Source: an uncultured Saprospirales bacterium (GTDB lineage: Bacteria; Bacteroidota; Bacteroidia; Chitinophagales; JADIYW01). Taken from it: a stretch of 64,000 nucleotides of DNA. The first letter of the stretch is position 1; every line of letters starts with the position of its first letter. Location: assembly GCA_938008535.1 (NCBI GenBank), contig CALLKF010000138.1, forward strand, positions 1 to 64,000, given 5' to 3'. Under the pieces are notes generated by a model that made no database searches, had not been told where the DNA came from, and saw nothing but the letters and a program-made list of their open reading frames with translations. A program made the position numbers and the translations under genes. Shown here piece after piece: positions 54,453-63,029 of the stretch.

Positions 54453-55451
54453 ATGAAAAAACTACTTATCATTGGCGGCACACGTTTCGTTGGCAGAAAT
54501 TTGATAGAAGCACTGCTTCAAAACGGTACATATGATATCACGTTGTTTAACAGAGGTATTAGTAATCCTAATTTATTTCCAACTATAAAATCAATAAAAG
54601 GCGACCGGAAAATAAAAGCTGATATAGAAATGATTGCTACTTCATATTGGGATTGTATTATTGATATTTCAGGATATTGGCCAAGTGCGCTCGAGATGCA
54701 GTTGCCTTTGCTGGAAGGCAAGGTGGGCAAGTATATTTATATTTCTACGAGCAGTCATTATGCGTTTGATGAAGCGCATCCGCATCCAATAAAAGAAGAT
54801 GAAGCGCTGGTGGATTGCACGCCTGAAGAAAAAGCAAGTGATGACAAACAGTATTATAATCAGCATAAAGCTGAATGTGAACGTATCATTCAATCGCATG
54901 CATGGCTGAATGCGGTGATATTGCGGCCTGGACTGATCATTGGAAAATATGATTATACGGATAGGCTGTATTATTGGTTTCACAAAGTATATAGTCAGCA
55001 GCAGCTTTTAGTGGCAGATGACGGAAAGCATGCCATCTCTTTTACTGATGTAAACGATTTGGCGAAAGCTATCATACAATCTATTGATGCTGAAAAAAGT
55101 GACGTGTATAATGTTTCATCATTCACGGCTTCTATTGCTGATTTTATTGCACTTGCAAAACATCGCTTACATAAAAATCCGTTATTGATTTCTGCGACGG
55201 CTGATTTTTTAAAGGCACATGGTGTTGCAGAATGGATACATCTTCCGTTGTGGCTGAACGGTGATTATTTACAAACCGATTCTACCAAAATAAAAAAGGC
55301 GTATAATTTTTCTTTTTCACCTATTGAAGAAACTACAGATAAGCTGCTTGATTTTTATGCAAATACACTTCAGTGGAAACAACCTGAAACTACGATGCCA
55401 TCGTTGCCTGCTGAGAAAGAAGCAGAGCTTATGGATGTGTTATTGCTATGA
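54453..55451 (+). CDS. NAD-dependent epimerase/dehydratase-family (extended SDR-like) protein
   Basis: A 332-residue Rossmann protein. The dinucleotide motif is LIIGGTRFVGRNLI (4-17), close to the GGTRFIG form of atypical extended SDRs and chloroplast-type RNA-binding relatives. The usual YxxxK appears as YYNQHKAECE near 126-135. The middle has VILRPGLIIGKYDYTDRLYYW, typical of isoflavone-reductase/epimerase-like enzymes. The substrate is unknown. It starts 10 bp after the kinase stop, so the two are probably co-transcribed. Confidence 0.86.
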   Translation: MKKLLIIGGTRFVGRNLIEALLQNGTYDITLFNRGISNPNLFPTIKSIKGDRKIKADIEMIATSYWDCIIDISGYWPSALEMQLPLLEGKVGKYIYISTSSHYAFDEAHPHPIKEDEALVDCTPEEKASDDKQYYNQHKAECERIIQSHAWLNAVILRPGLIIGKYDYTDRLYYWFHKVYSQQQLLVADDGKHAISFTDVNDLAKAIIQSIDAEKSDVYNVSSFTASIADFIALAKHRLHKNPLLISATADFLKAHGVAEWIHLPLWLNGDYLQTDSTKIKKAYNFSFSPIEETTDKLLDFYANTLQWKQPETTMPSLPAEKEAELMDVLLL

Positions 55452-55583
55452 AAATCATACTTTAGAGTGAATATATTAAAATATTTAAGTGAATATGAAT
55501 TTAAGAAGAAGTATGATTCTTGAAAGCAAAAAACTTGATTATTTTAAATAATAAAAGTCTTCCATGTTTCTACGTTTTTTCCT

Positions 55584-55591
55584 TAAATTTG
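55584..55591 (+). promoter_or_regulatory. -7 promoter element for the cysteine desulfurase gene
   Basis: TAAATTTG at 55584-55591, followed by CACAC, is 24 bp before the ATG at 55616. It lies inside the possible upstream extension of the reading frame, which supports the shorter start. Confidence 0.65.
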
Positions 55592-55615
55592 CACACAAAT
55601 TCTGCAAATCTACCC

Positions 55616-56743
55616 ATGAAAATTTATTTCGATAACGCTGCGACCACACCTTTAGATAAACGTGTTTTGGAGGTGATGATGCCTTATTTGACGGAGCATT
55701 TCGGCAATCCGTCGTCTGTGTATTCGTATGGACGCGACACGCGCGCGGCGATCGAAGAGGCGCGCAAGACGATAGCGGCGCTGATCAGTGCGCAACCTGG
55801 CGAAATTATTTTTACGTCAGGCGGCACGGAAGCGAACAATATGGCGATAAAAGGCGCAGTGTTGAATTTGGGTGTGGAACGAATTATTACGTCGCCGATA
55901 GAACACCATTGCGTAGAACATACGGTGGATTTTTGTAAGGATTTTTTGAAAGTACAAGTTGATTTGGTGAAAATTGATGAGCAAGGAAATGTGGGTCTGG
56001 ATGATTTGACTAGATTGCTAAAATCATCTGACAAAAAAACGCTGGTGACGCTGATGCATGCCAACAACGAAATTGGGACACTGGCTGATATTGAAAAAAT
56101 TGGCGCTATTTGCAAAGAAAATAATGCGTTGTTTCATTCGGACACGGTGCAAACGTTTGCGCATTTTGATATAGATGTACAAAAAATAAACGTTGATTTT
56201 ATTTCAGGTGCGGCGCATAAATTTCACGGTCCGAAAGGCGTTGGCTTTTTGTATATGCGCAAGCAAAACAAAGTGAAGTCGTTCATTCACGGCGGCGGAC
56301 AAGAGCGTGGCTTTCGCGCAGGCACTGAAAATGTGTACGGTATTGTTGGTTTGGCTGAGGCCGCAAAAATTGCGTACAATAATTTAGAAGATGACAGAAA
56401 GAAAATTTTGGAACTGAAATATTATTTCAAATCGCAGTTGCTGAAACATTTTGAAGGTGTTGAATTTAACGGCAACACCGACGAACGCAGTTTATACACG
56501 GTGCTGAATGTTTCGTTTCCACCGAATGATAATTCGATGATGCTGTTGTTTACGCTAGACCTAGAAGGCATTTGTGTGAGTGGTGGCAGCGCTTGCAGCA
56601 GCGGCGCAGGAACAGGTTCACATGTGATTGCTGCATTGAAAAAAGATGCTGACCGAATACCGATCCGCTTTTCTTTTTCCAAACATAACACAAAAGAAGA
56701 AGTTGATTTTGTAGTGGAAAGGTTGGTGAAAATTTTAGGATAA
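55616..56743 (+). CDS. Cysteine desulfurase (NifS/IscS-like)
   Basis: A PLP enzyme removing sulfur from cysteine for Fe-S clusters or tRNA thiolation. I take ATG 55616 (MKIYFDNAATTPLDKRV), giving 375 residues; the frame is open 32 codons further upstream but a promoter box lies there. PLP lysine is K202 (GAAHKFHGPKG), the active-site Cys is C327 (SGGSACSSGAGTGS), and the cofactor motif SGGTEANN is at 68-75. No IscU, IscR or SufB gene is adjacent. The 5' two-thirds (around 55690-56350) is strikingly richer in GC than all neighbours. Confidence 0.95.
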   Translation: MKIYFDNAATTPLDKRVLEVMMPYLTEHFGNPSSVYSYGRDTRAAIEEARKTIAALISAQPGEIIFTSGGTEANNMAIKGAVLNLGVERIITSPIEHHCVEHTVDFCKDFLKVQVDLVKIDEQGNVGLDDLTRLLKSSDKKTLVTLMHANNEIGTLADIEKIGAICKENNALFHSDTVQTFAHFDIDVQKINVDFISGAAHKFHGPKGVGFLYMRKQNKVKSFIHGGGQERGFRAGTENVYGIVGLAEAAKIAYNNLEDDRKKILELKYYFKSQLLKHFEGVEFNGNTDERSLYTVLNVSFPPNDNSMMLLFTLDLEGICVSGGSACSSGAGTGSHVIAALKKDADRIPIRFSFSKHNTKEEVDFVVERLVKILG

Positions 56744-56803
56744 TATATTTTTTAGTGCCAATGTTTTTTTGAACAATTTTAATGCATATTTAAATATTTT
56801 ACT

Positions 56804-56811
56804 TATATTTG
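56804..56811 (+). promoter_or_regulatory. -7 promoter element for the 205-aa lipoprotein gene
   Basis: TATATTTG at 56804-56811 fits TAnnTTTG, 28 bp before the ATG at 56840. No -33 element at the usual distance is convincing. Confidence 0.5.
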
Positions 56812-56839
56812 TTGTATCCTAAATTTAAAAAAAATCAAA

Positions 56840-57457
56840 ATGAAAAGAATTTTATTTATCTGTATTGCAATTATTAACATTGTAACGGTGTCATGTAAAA
56901 AGGATGATACTTCGAATAATAATAACAATCCTGTGTCCACCTACAAATACTATGTGATAGCGGATATTAATAGCACATCTTATAAAGCCGAAAATAATTC
57001 ATTGCAAGAATGTTGGTCAAGTCCATATGGATTTTGTACAGCTATGTATAATGGAACAAGCTTTACGCCACTTGGAGATGTATATTTTTTTTCTACTCAA
57101 AATAAACCTCAGGCAGCTTTTATACAGGCAATGAAAGGGAAAACTTATCCATATACTATTTATAATGTTAATACAGAAGGCCTCGTTTTTGCTTTTAAAA
57201 TAGATGGAGTTAACTATAGTACTATTAATGTACCTGTAGGAAGTAGAACAGGAAATGTAACTGTTTCTGATGTAATTGCAGATGGTGAAACAACAGAATT
57301 TGACGATTTAGATGATGAGGGCAATCCAAGATATGATAAATGCTTTAAACTAATCGGAACATTTAATGGTAAAATCGCAAAATCTGACAGCAGTGATATA
57401 AGACAAATAACCAATGGTAAGTTTGCAATTCGCTTCAATGAAACAAAGCGAAATTAA
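56840..57457 (+). CDS. Putative lipoprotein, 205 aa
   Basis: The signal peptide ends in lipobox VTVSC (C19), followed by KKDD and an Asn-rich linker (SNNNNNP) typical of Bacteroidota outer-membrane lipoproteins. The body (~35-205) is beta-rich, with paired Cys residues (ECWSSPYGFC, near 50-60) and a segment YSTINVPVGSRTGNVTVSDV suggesting an immunoglobulin- or carboxypeptidase-regulatory-like fold. No family was recognised and no enzyme motif is present. It is convergent with the asparaginase-like gene, with a shared terminator. Confidence 0.78.
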   Translation: MKRILFICIAIINIVTVSCKKDDTSNNNNNPVSTYKYYVIADINSTSYKAENNSLQECWSSPYGFCTAMYNGTSFTPLGDVYFFSTQNKPQAAFIQAMKGKTYPYTIYNVNTEGLVFAFKIDGVNYSTINVPVGSRTGNVTVSDVIADGETTEFDDLDDEGNPRYDKCFKLIGTFNGKIAKSDSSDIRQITNGKFAIRFNETKRN

Positions 57458-57483
57458 TAATTAGGTTAATTGTATTCTTAGAA

Positions 57484-57511
57484 CGTGTCAATTACATTGA
57501 CATGTTTTTTT
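57484..57511. terminator. Convergent terminator hairpin
   Basis: CGTGTCAAT (57484-57492) pairs, with one G-T pair, with ATTGACATG (57496-57504) over a three-base loop, followed by seven T residues. It sits between the convergent lipoprotein and asparaginase-like genes and mainly serves the rightward one. Confidence 0.8.
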
Positions 57512-57513
57512 AT

Positions 57514-57999
57514 TTACAATTCTTCAAACAAACCTAATTCTTTGTTTTTTCTGACGTTGTTCCAGTTGAAGAATTTGCCGTTCATGGAAATGTAAACGCC
57601 GTTGGGCAAGGTTTGTACGAACGCTAAAGCAGCGCCTAAATTAAACAAACCATCAGAGCTGCCGAACTTATACGGTATCATCGCGCCTGTTAGTATTACA
57701 ACTTTATCGGTTATTTTTTCGGCTAAAATTTTAGCGGTTTCTACCATTGTATCAGTGCCGTGCGTGATGACAATTTTGTCTTCATCGCATTGTGCGCAGT
57801 TGTGTGCAATGATGTCGCGGTCGTCGTCGCTCATTTCCAAACTATCAATCATCATTAAAGTTCTGATGTTGACATCGAGTTTGCATCTGCCTAATTCGAG
57901 CATTTCAGGAACGTGCGTGTCTTCAAAAAAAAGTTTTCCGTTGAGTTCATTGTACTCTTTGTCAAAGGTGCCACCAGTGATGAATAAACGTATTTGCAT
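57514..57999 (-). CDS. Single-domain asparaginase-like protein, 161 aa
   Basis: Corresponds to the N-terminal domain of type I/II L-asparaginases only. The nucleophile region ITGGTFDKEYNE (Thr in GGTFD), the second Thr-Asp pair in THGTDTMVETA, and the GAMIPYKFGSSDG segment are intact, whereas the C-terminal domain (~150 residues) that completes the dimeric active site is absent. The ORF is bounded by a normal start and stop and shows no sign of frameshift, so it is more likely a natural short family than a decayed gene. Amidohydrolase activity is uncertain. It precedes the RDD and LuxC genes on the same strand in reverse order. Confidence 0.85.
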   Translation of the reverse strand: MQIRLFITGGTFDKEYNELNGKLFFEDTHVPEMLELGRCKLDVNIRTLMMIDSLEMSDDDRDIIAHNCAQCDEDKIVITHGTDTMVETAKILAEKITDKVVILTGAMIPYKFGSSDGLFNLGAALAFVQTLPNGVYISMNGKFFNWNNVRKNKELGLFEEL

Positions 58000-58038
58000 A
58001 TGATAGTAGTAAGTCGTGAGTAATGAGTTGTGAGTTGT

Positions 58039-58674
58039 TTAATCTTCGATAACTAAAGTGTTTGGAAGTGAATCGTGCCAGAAAACACTTTCATTTATTA
58101 GATAAGAAAAATACTCAGCAATAGAATATTGTTTAGCATCGCTGCGGAAAATTCCGTTGATAATAAAACTTAAATATTCAAAAGGCAAAAAACGACTGAA
58201 CACTCTACCAATGCATTGCAGCAACGAAACTTTATTTCCATCATTAGAAATTACTTTTGTTCTGGTGATAAATTTACCAATTGTTTTGCCGAAAAAATAT
58301 TCCAGGATTGGATAATACAAAACGAAAATAGTTGCAAAAATAGATAGTGCATTATTGTTATTATTATTAGTTGCCTTTACGAGTAACGCATTTTTTAAAT
58401 CATCTATATTTCCAAAGAGTGAAAAGATAGCCATTATAATCATTGTGTCAATTAATGTATTGAACATTCTTTTGATGATGTGCGCGCGTTTAAATGCAAC
58501 TTTTTCAACAACATCTAAAACGCTGGAATCGTTAATGATTTCGAACTGTTTCGGCACTTTGTAACCAGTGTCAAACTCAGCAATACTTTTGCAATTCATA
58601 CAGCGAACTTGTGTTTGAGAAAATTGTTCGTATGACGTGCTTCCGCAATTTTGACATGTAAATATTGAACTCAT
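58039..58674 (-). CDS. RDD-family membrane protein with N-terminal zinc ribbon
   Basis: Residues 1-30 form a rubredoxin-like zinc ribbon with C7/C10 (TCQNC) and C25/C28 (RCMNC). The RDD domain (~65-200) follows with AHIKRMFNTLIDTMIIMAIF containing the Arg and Asp that name the family, and then FFGKTIGKFITRTKV and IGRVFSRFLPFEYLSF. About three to four transmembrane helices are present. RDD proteins are of unknown transport function. The gene lies 16 bp after the LuxC-like gene, so the pair is probably co-transcribed. Confidence 0.9.
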   Translation of the reverse strand: MSSIFTCQNCGSTSYEQFSQTQVRCMNCKSIAEFDTGYKVPKQFEIINDSSVLDVVEKVAFKRAHIIKRMFNTLIDTMIIMAIFSLFGNIDDLKNALLVKATNNNNNNALSIFATIFVLYYPILEYFFGKTIGKFITRTKVISNDGNKVSLLQCIGRVFSRFLPFEYLSFIINGIFRSDAKQYSIAEYFSYLINESVFWHDSLPNTLVIED

Positions 58675-58690
58675 GTTTGTTTGTTGTTTT

Positions 58691-59704
58691 TCAAATTTCT
58701 AAAATAAATTTTATAGTATCTACGTTATCAGCATAGTCATTTAAGGTTGGTTGCTGCGATTTTCCAAATGGAATGATATTGTCAATCGCTACATTTCCAA
58801 CAATGCATTGTATGTTTTCTTTTTCTTCTGTAATGATTTTTTGTACATCATCTATAGTATCATAATATTCAAAATGCAAACACGAAATAGGTGAGTGCAT
58901 GCTTTTATTTTCTGTGATGTTTACAAAGTCAATATCGATCAACGGAATTTGATTCATTAAATAAACTGTGCGCTGATAATCTAAATTATTCATGTATTGA
59001 TTGTGCTGATTGACACCGATATGATTTGCAAAACCATCTTTTAGTTTTAGAATATCATAATTTTTTGGAATAAAGATCTTGGAAACATTTCTGCAACCTA
59101 AACCATAAAAATCAAAAATATCGTGACCTAAATCATCGAAATCTTCCTGCGTTTCATTACCATCTAAAACAGCAATTGAATTTCTGTTTCGTCGAATGAT
59201 GTGTTTGTATTTTTTGAAATAATATTCAAAATGTTTCGCAGTATTGTTGCTGCCAGTTGCGATGATGGCATCGAAATCACCTAATCGTTCTTTAATCTCA
59301 ATTTTATCTTTGAAATCAGAATTGAATTCAATCAGCTTATCAAATAAGAACGGATACAAGAACTTGTCTTTTTCAGAAAGTTTTATCTGTAATTTATTGT
59401 CGGTAATCAACACACATAAAATATCGTGAAACGCAACCAATGGAATATTTCCTGCAGCAACTAATGCTATTGTTTTAGAGTCGTGAGTCGTGAGTTGTGA
59501 GTCGTAAGTAGAAAGCCAGTTTTCTAATTTTTCTTTTTGAAGAAATTCTCTTGCAATATTTTGTAAAGCAAGATTTGTATTTTCGATAGTAAACCATGTA
59601 TTGTACACAAATGCTTTATGCACGACTTCTTGCAAGGAAACAGTATTTTCGATGATAAAATCACCGAGTTGCGCAAATGCGTTGATATTGTTTTCGATGT
59701 TCAT
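58691..59704 (-). CDS. LuxC-like acyl-CoA reductase
   Basis: A 337-residue aldehyde-dehydrogenase-superfamily protein of the acyl-CoA reductase (LuxC) family, reducing fatty acyl-CoA or acyl-enzyme to aldehyde with NADPH. Landmarks are TIALVAAGNIPLVAFHDILCVL near 75-95, IATGSNNTAKHFEYYFKKY, and the Cys-bearing DFYGLGCRNVSKIFIPKNY, which fits the nucleophile region. The chain is shorter than luminous bacterial LuxC but usual for Bacteroidota homologues. It diverges from a ferredoxin gene, an arrangement often seen in the phylum, suggesting a shared redox role. Confidence 0.88.
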   Translation of the reverse strand: MNIENNINAFAQLGDFIIENTVSLQEVVHKAFVYNTWFTIENTNLALQNIAREFLQKEKLENWLSTYDSQLTTHDSKTIALVAAGNIPLVAFHDILCVLITDNKLQIKLSEKDKFLYPFLFDKLIEFNSDFKDKIEIKERLGDFDAIIATGSNNTAKHFEYYFKKYKHIIRRNRNSIAVLDGNETQEDFDDLGHDIFDFYGLGCRNVSKIFIPKNYDILKLKDGFANHIGVNQHNQYMNNLDYQRTVYLMNQIPLIDIDFVNITENKSMHSPISCLHFEYYDTIDDVQKIITEEKENIQCIVGNVAIDNIIPFGKSQQPTLNDYADNVDTIKFILEI

Positions 59705-59753
59705 TAACTTAAAATTATTGTTTTTTGTGGTGTCAAAGTTCAGTTCTATTTCT

Positions 59754-59761
59754 ATATTTGT
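59754..59761 (+). promoter_or_regulatory. -7 promoter element for the ferredoxin gene
   Basis: TATATTTG at 59754-59761, 25 bp before the ATG at 59787, in the 82-bp divergent gap with the LuxC-like gene. The -33 element is only partial. Confidence 0.5.
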
Positions 59762-59786
59762 GTTATAATTTACAAAAGTACAACAA

Positions 59787-60134
59787 ATGGCAATCAGAAT
59801 AACCGATGAATGTATAAATTGTGGCGCATGTGAGCCAGAATGTCCAAATAATGCAATTTACGAAGGTGGAATTGAGTGGGCAATGAGTGATGGAACCACT
59901 TTAACAGGTGAATATACTCTAAAACAAGGTGAAGTGGTAAATGCAATGGCTAAAAACAAACCAGTCTCAAACGATGTTTATTTTATTGTAACCGATAAAT
60001 GTACGGAATGCAAAGGTTTTCACGAAGAACCGCAATGCGCAGCCGTTTGTCCAGTAGATTGCTGTATTTTAGATGACGATAATGTAGAAACAGAAGAAGA
60101 ATTATTAGCAAGAAAAGCAAGATTGCATTTATAG
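59787..60134 (+). CDS. 4Fe-4S dicluster ferredoxin
   Basis: A 115-residue two-cluster ferredoxin. The first set is C9, C12, C15 and C19 ([17 protein letters not shown]). The second set is [22 protein letters not shown], with the long spacing between the second and third cysteines seen in the Alvin/Pseudomonas-type (YfhL-like) family. A ~35-residue insertion ([18 protein letters not shown]) separates them, as in other Bacteroidota members. It is convergent with mqo, overlapping its 3' end by 6 bp. Confidence 0.95.
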   Translation: MAIRITDECINCGACEPECPNNAIYEGGIEWAMSDGTTLTGEYTLKQGEVVNAMAKNKPVSNDVYFIVTDKCTECKGFHEEPQCAAVCPVDCCILDDDNVETEEELLARKARLHL

Positions 60135-61613
60135 TTCTAAAATTCGTTTACTTCTTTCGCGGATTGCTCTGCATAAATCAGCATCATCTTTTAAGGATTG
60201 ACCATAGAATGGAATCATTTCTTTTAATTTGTTTTGCCAGTTTTCTGAATTCATTTGTTCTGCAAAACATTTTTTTAAAACATCGAGCATAATATTTACA
60301 GAAGTAGATGCGCCAGGCGATGCGCCTAATAAACATGATAAGGAACCATCAGCAGCACAAATCACTTCAGTACCAAATTCTAAGACACCACCATCTTCTT
60401 TGTCTTTTTTTATTACTTGCACACGTTGTCCAGCAATGGCTAATTGCCAGTCTTCATCTTTTGCATTTGGCATATATTCACGCAGCATATTTACTTTGTC
60501 TTCTTGCGATAAAGTTACTTGTTCAATTAAATATTTGGTTAATGGAATATTATGCAAGCCAGCCGCAACCATTGGAAAAAAATTATCTAATTCTATAGAT
60601 GAGGGTAAATCAAAATAAGAGCCGTGCTTTAAAAATTTGGTAGAAAATCCTGCAAACGGACCAAATAGAAGTGCCTGTTTACCATCAATAATTCGTGTGT
60701 CTAAATGTGGCACTGACATTGGTGGCGAACCAATCGATGCTTTGCCATATACTTTTGCATGATGTTGTGCAATGACTTCTTCGTTGTTGCAAACCAGCCA
60801 TTGTCCGCTGATTGGAAAACCACCATAACCTTTTCCTTCTTCAATATCTGATTTGTCTAATAAAGGCAACGCGCCACCACCAGCACCTAAGAAAATAAAA
60901 TTTGATTTGATGTGAAATTTTTCATTAGCAGTTATATTTTTTACCTTTATTTTCCAGGTTCCATCTTCTTCTTTTTCTATATCGCGCACTTCATGGTTTA
61001 AGAATAAATGCACACCGTCTAATTTTTCTAAATGCTGAAAAAGCACACGTGTCAACGCACCGAAATCAATGTCAGTGCCAGCATTCATGCGTGTTGCAGC
61101 TACTTTTTGATTTGCATCGCGACCATTCATAATTAATGGAAACCATGTTTTTAATTCAGAAAAATTATCGGAAAATAACATGTCTTCAAACAGCGCAAAT
61201 TTAGTCATTGCTTCGTGGCGTTTCTTTAAGTATGCAACATTGTCATCGTTCCAGACAAAACTATGATGTGGAATCGTATTGATGAATTGCTGTGGATCAT
61301 AGAAATACTTTTGTTCTACTAAATATGACCAGAATGCCTTTGATAACTCAAACGATTGTGCAATTTTTAATGCTTTAGAAACATCGATAGAACCATCTTC
61401 GTTTTCTGGTGTGTAATTCAGTTCGCAAAACGCAGAGTGACCTGTACCTGCGTTGTTCCATGCGTTAGAGCTTTCGCCAGCAACTATATCTAATTTTTCA
61501 TAAATGCTAATCGTTATGGATGGTTCCAGTTCTTTTAAAAGCACACCAAGCGTTGCACTCATGATGCCTGCGCCTACTAAAACGACATCGGTTTGTAGTG
61601 TGTTGTTTTCCAT
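60129..61613 (-). CDS. mqo: Malate:quinone oxidoreductase
   Basis: A peripheral-membrane FAD enzyme oxidising malate to oxaloacetate and passing electrons to the quinone pool, replacing NAD-linked malate dehydrogenase in the TCA cycle. The FAD motif is [17 protein letters not shown] (10-26), followed by [17 protein letters not shown]. Further family marks are [44 protein letters not shown] and, near the end, [17 protein letters not shown]. Length 494 is normal. Its ATG overlaps the DUF3817 stop by one base (TAATG). Confidence 0.97.
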   Translation of the reverse strand: MENNTLQTDVVLVGAGIMSATLGVLLKELEPSITISIYEKLDIVAGESSNAWNNAGTGHSAFCELNYTPENEDGSIDVSKALKIAQSFELSKAFWSYLVEQKYFYDPQQFINTIPHHSFVWNDDNVAYLKKRHEAMTKFALFEDMLFSDNFSELKTWFPLIMNGRDANQKVAATRMNAGTDIDFGALTRVLFQHLEKLDGVHLFLNHEVRDIEKEEDGTWKIKVKNITANEKFHIKSNFIFLGAGGGALPLLDKSDIEEGKGYGGFPISGQWLVCNNEEVIAQHHAKVYGKASIGSPPMSVPHLDTRIIDGKQALLFGPFAGFSTKFLKHGSYFDLPSSIELDNFFPMVAAGLHNIPLTKYLIEQVTLSQEDKVNMLREYMPNAKDEDWQLAIAGQRVQVIKKDKEDGGVLEFGTEVICAADGSLSCLLGASPGASTSVNIMLDVLKKCFAEQMNSENWQNKLKEMIPFYGQSLKDDADLCRAIRERSKRILEL

Positions 61614-61912
61614 TATTTTTTTAATGTTTTATGAAGAAAAAATGTTCCAAATGGAATCAATGAAAGTATAAATGCTTGTATACAATTCTTTAATTCAAAT
61701 TCTTTTTTTATTAAAAGTATTAAAATTGTAATCATAAAACTTACAAACAAAAAACCATGAATAGAACCTGCAATTCGAACATATTCAGGATGATGGAAAA
61801 TGTATTTTAATGGCATGGCAATAAATAAAAGTAATAAATAACTATAACCTTCAGCTTTTCCAACGAATAAAAAATTTCTTATGTTCTTAGATATATTTGA
61901 ATTTTTTTCCAT
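61613..61912 (-). CDS. DUF3817 membrane protein
   Basis: A 99-residue protein of the DUF3817 family. After a short cytoplasmic start it has three hydrophobic helices (~20-36, 45-66, 76-95) and the motif AEGYSYLLLLFIAMPLKY followed by VRIAGSIHGFLFVSFM, which carries the conserved Gly-x-x-His-Gly pattern. Function unknown. It is co-transcribed with mqo, the reading frames touching at TAATG. Confidence 0.92.
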   Translation of the reverse strand: MEKNSNISKNIRNFLFVGKAEGYSYLLLLFIAMPLKYIFHHPEYVRIAGSIHGFLFVSFMITILILLIKKEFELKNCIQAFILSLIPFGTFFLHKTLKK

Positions 61913-61936
61913 CGATTGAAAGTTTTGTTTTGAACA

Positions 61937-61944
61937 CGAAAGTA
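61937..61944 (-). promoter_or_regulatory. -7 promoter element for the DUF3817-mqo operon
   Basis: On the minus strand this reads TACTTTCG, a frequent variant of TAnnTTTG, followed by TG, 24 bp before the DUF3817 ATG. Confidence 0.55.
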
Positions 61945-62069
61945 CTATTTAATTATGATGAGAAAATTTAAAAATTGATAAATTTCACAAATTATTTAGT
62001 TGATTTAAATCAAATCAATTTTGTATTTTTACATATTAATAGAACCTTTTGAACGCAACCAATAATTCA

Positions 62070-62660
62070 GTGATAGAAAAGAGATTTATGCTGCAAAATA
62101 TGGCTTCTAAAAGTTGTATTAAACTCATTGAACTTTTCTTTACACACAAAGATGGCGTGCATGTAAAAACTGTTTTTTTAGGTGAAGCTAATTTAGTTTT
62201 TGATTCCAATAAAATTACCGAAAAAGAAATTGCGTTATGTTTCCAGCAGCTTGGTTTTAATGTAATCAATGATCCTGAAGTGGAAATTGTAGAGAAGATA
62301 AAAGTAGCTGCGATTGAGTTAATTTATTATGCAAATAATACAAACTCGCTTATCAGAAATTCGGATTATATCAGCGAACGTGTGCAGTTGCCATATGAAA
62401 GAATTAGTAAAGTTTTTTCTAAAATTACCAATACTACTTTAGAGAAATATATCATTCTATTAAAAATTGAAAAAGCTAAAGAGTTGCTTTTGAAAAATGA
62501 TTTTACATTAAGTGAAATTTCTTACATGCTTGGATATAGCAGTGTTCATTACCTAAGTAATCAATTTAAAAAGGTTACAGGGTTTTCTGTTTCGCAATAC
62601 AAAGGCTTAGAAGATCCTCATCGTATTCCTTTAGAAAATTTGTTAGATAACATTTTTTAA
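62070..62660 (+). CDS. AraC-family regulator with HMA-like N-terminal domain
   Basis: The C-terminal ~110 residues form an AraC double HTH: LEKYIILLKIEKAKELLLKNDFTLSEISYMLGYSSVHYLSNQFKKVTGFS. The first ~70 residues have the beta-alpha-beta pattern of heavy-metal-associated (HMA) domains, with ASKSCIKLIELFF in place of the usual CxxC helix; only one of the two metal-binding cysteines remains. The start is ambiguous: GTG 62070 keeps a full first strand, TTG 62049 and ATG 62088 are alternatives. It precedes the PqqD-like gene by 90 bp on the same strand and may control it. The HMA fold may sense metal or merely dimerise. Confidence 0.85.
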   Translation: MIEKRFMLQNMASKSCIKLIELFFTHKDGVHVKTVFLGEANLVFDSNKITEKEIALCFQQLGFNVINDPEVEIVEKIKVAAIELIYYANNTNSLIRNSDYISERVQLPYERISKVFSKITNTTLEKYIILLKIEKAKELLLKNDFTLSEISYMLGYSSVHYLSNQFKKVTGFSVSQYKGLEDPHRIPLENLLDNIF

Positions 62661-62750
62661 GGTATTGGCAGAATTTTATACAATCTATTCTGAATTGTGT
62701 AAACTACCTCAAAATAGATTTCATTAATATTGTATTATAAAAATAAAGCA

Positions 62751-62990
62751 ATGAAAATCAAAAACAACATAGCACTTAGTGATTCAGGATTTTTGTTTAA
62801 TCCGTCAACTGGCGATTCGTATTCTGTAAATCCAATTGGTCAAGAAATAATTCGCCTTTTTCAAGAACATAAAACAATGGACGATGTAGTGAAGCTAATT
62901 ACCAAAGAATATAGAATTGATAAAGATACAGTTGAAAAGGATTTGTACGATTTTCAAAATATGCTTCAATCTTATAAATTAAGTGAATAG
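62751..62990 (+). CDS. PqqD-family (RRE-fold) small protein
   Basis: A 79-residue winged-helix-like protein matching the PqqD/HPr-rel family: KIKNNIALSDSGFLFNPSTGDSYSVNPIGQEIIRLF, then MDDVVKLITKEYRIDKDTVEKDLYDFQNML. PqqD-type domains bind leader peptides of ribosomally made, modified peptides or act as chaperones for their enzymes. The ATG at 62751 is preferred to the TTG at 62730. The ATP-grasp gene follows 40 bp later. No short precursor peptide gene was seen between them. Confidence 0.88.
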   Translation: MKIKNNIALSDSGFLFNPSTGDSYSVNPIGQEIIRLFQEHKTMDDVVKLITKEYRIDKDTVEKDLYDFQNMLQSYKLSE

Positions 62991-63029
62991 TAATAGATAA
63001 TTATTTATTCAAAATTAAAATGAATCAAC

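Noticed and set aside
55520..55615. 32-residue N-terminal extension of the cysteine desulfurase
   Set aside because: A -7 promoter element lies inside it and family members begin at MKIYFDNAATTP.
58691..60134. Bioluminescence (lux) locus
   Set aside because: Only a LuxC-like reductase and a ferredoxin are present; no luxA/luxB, luxD or luxE, and this gene pair is common in non-luminous Bacteroidota.
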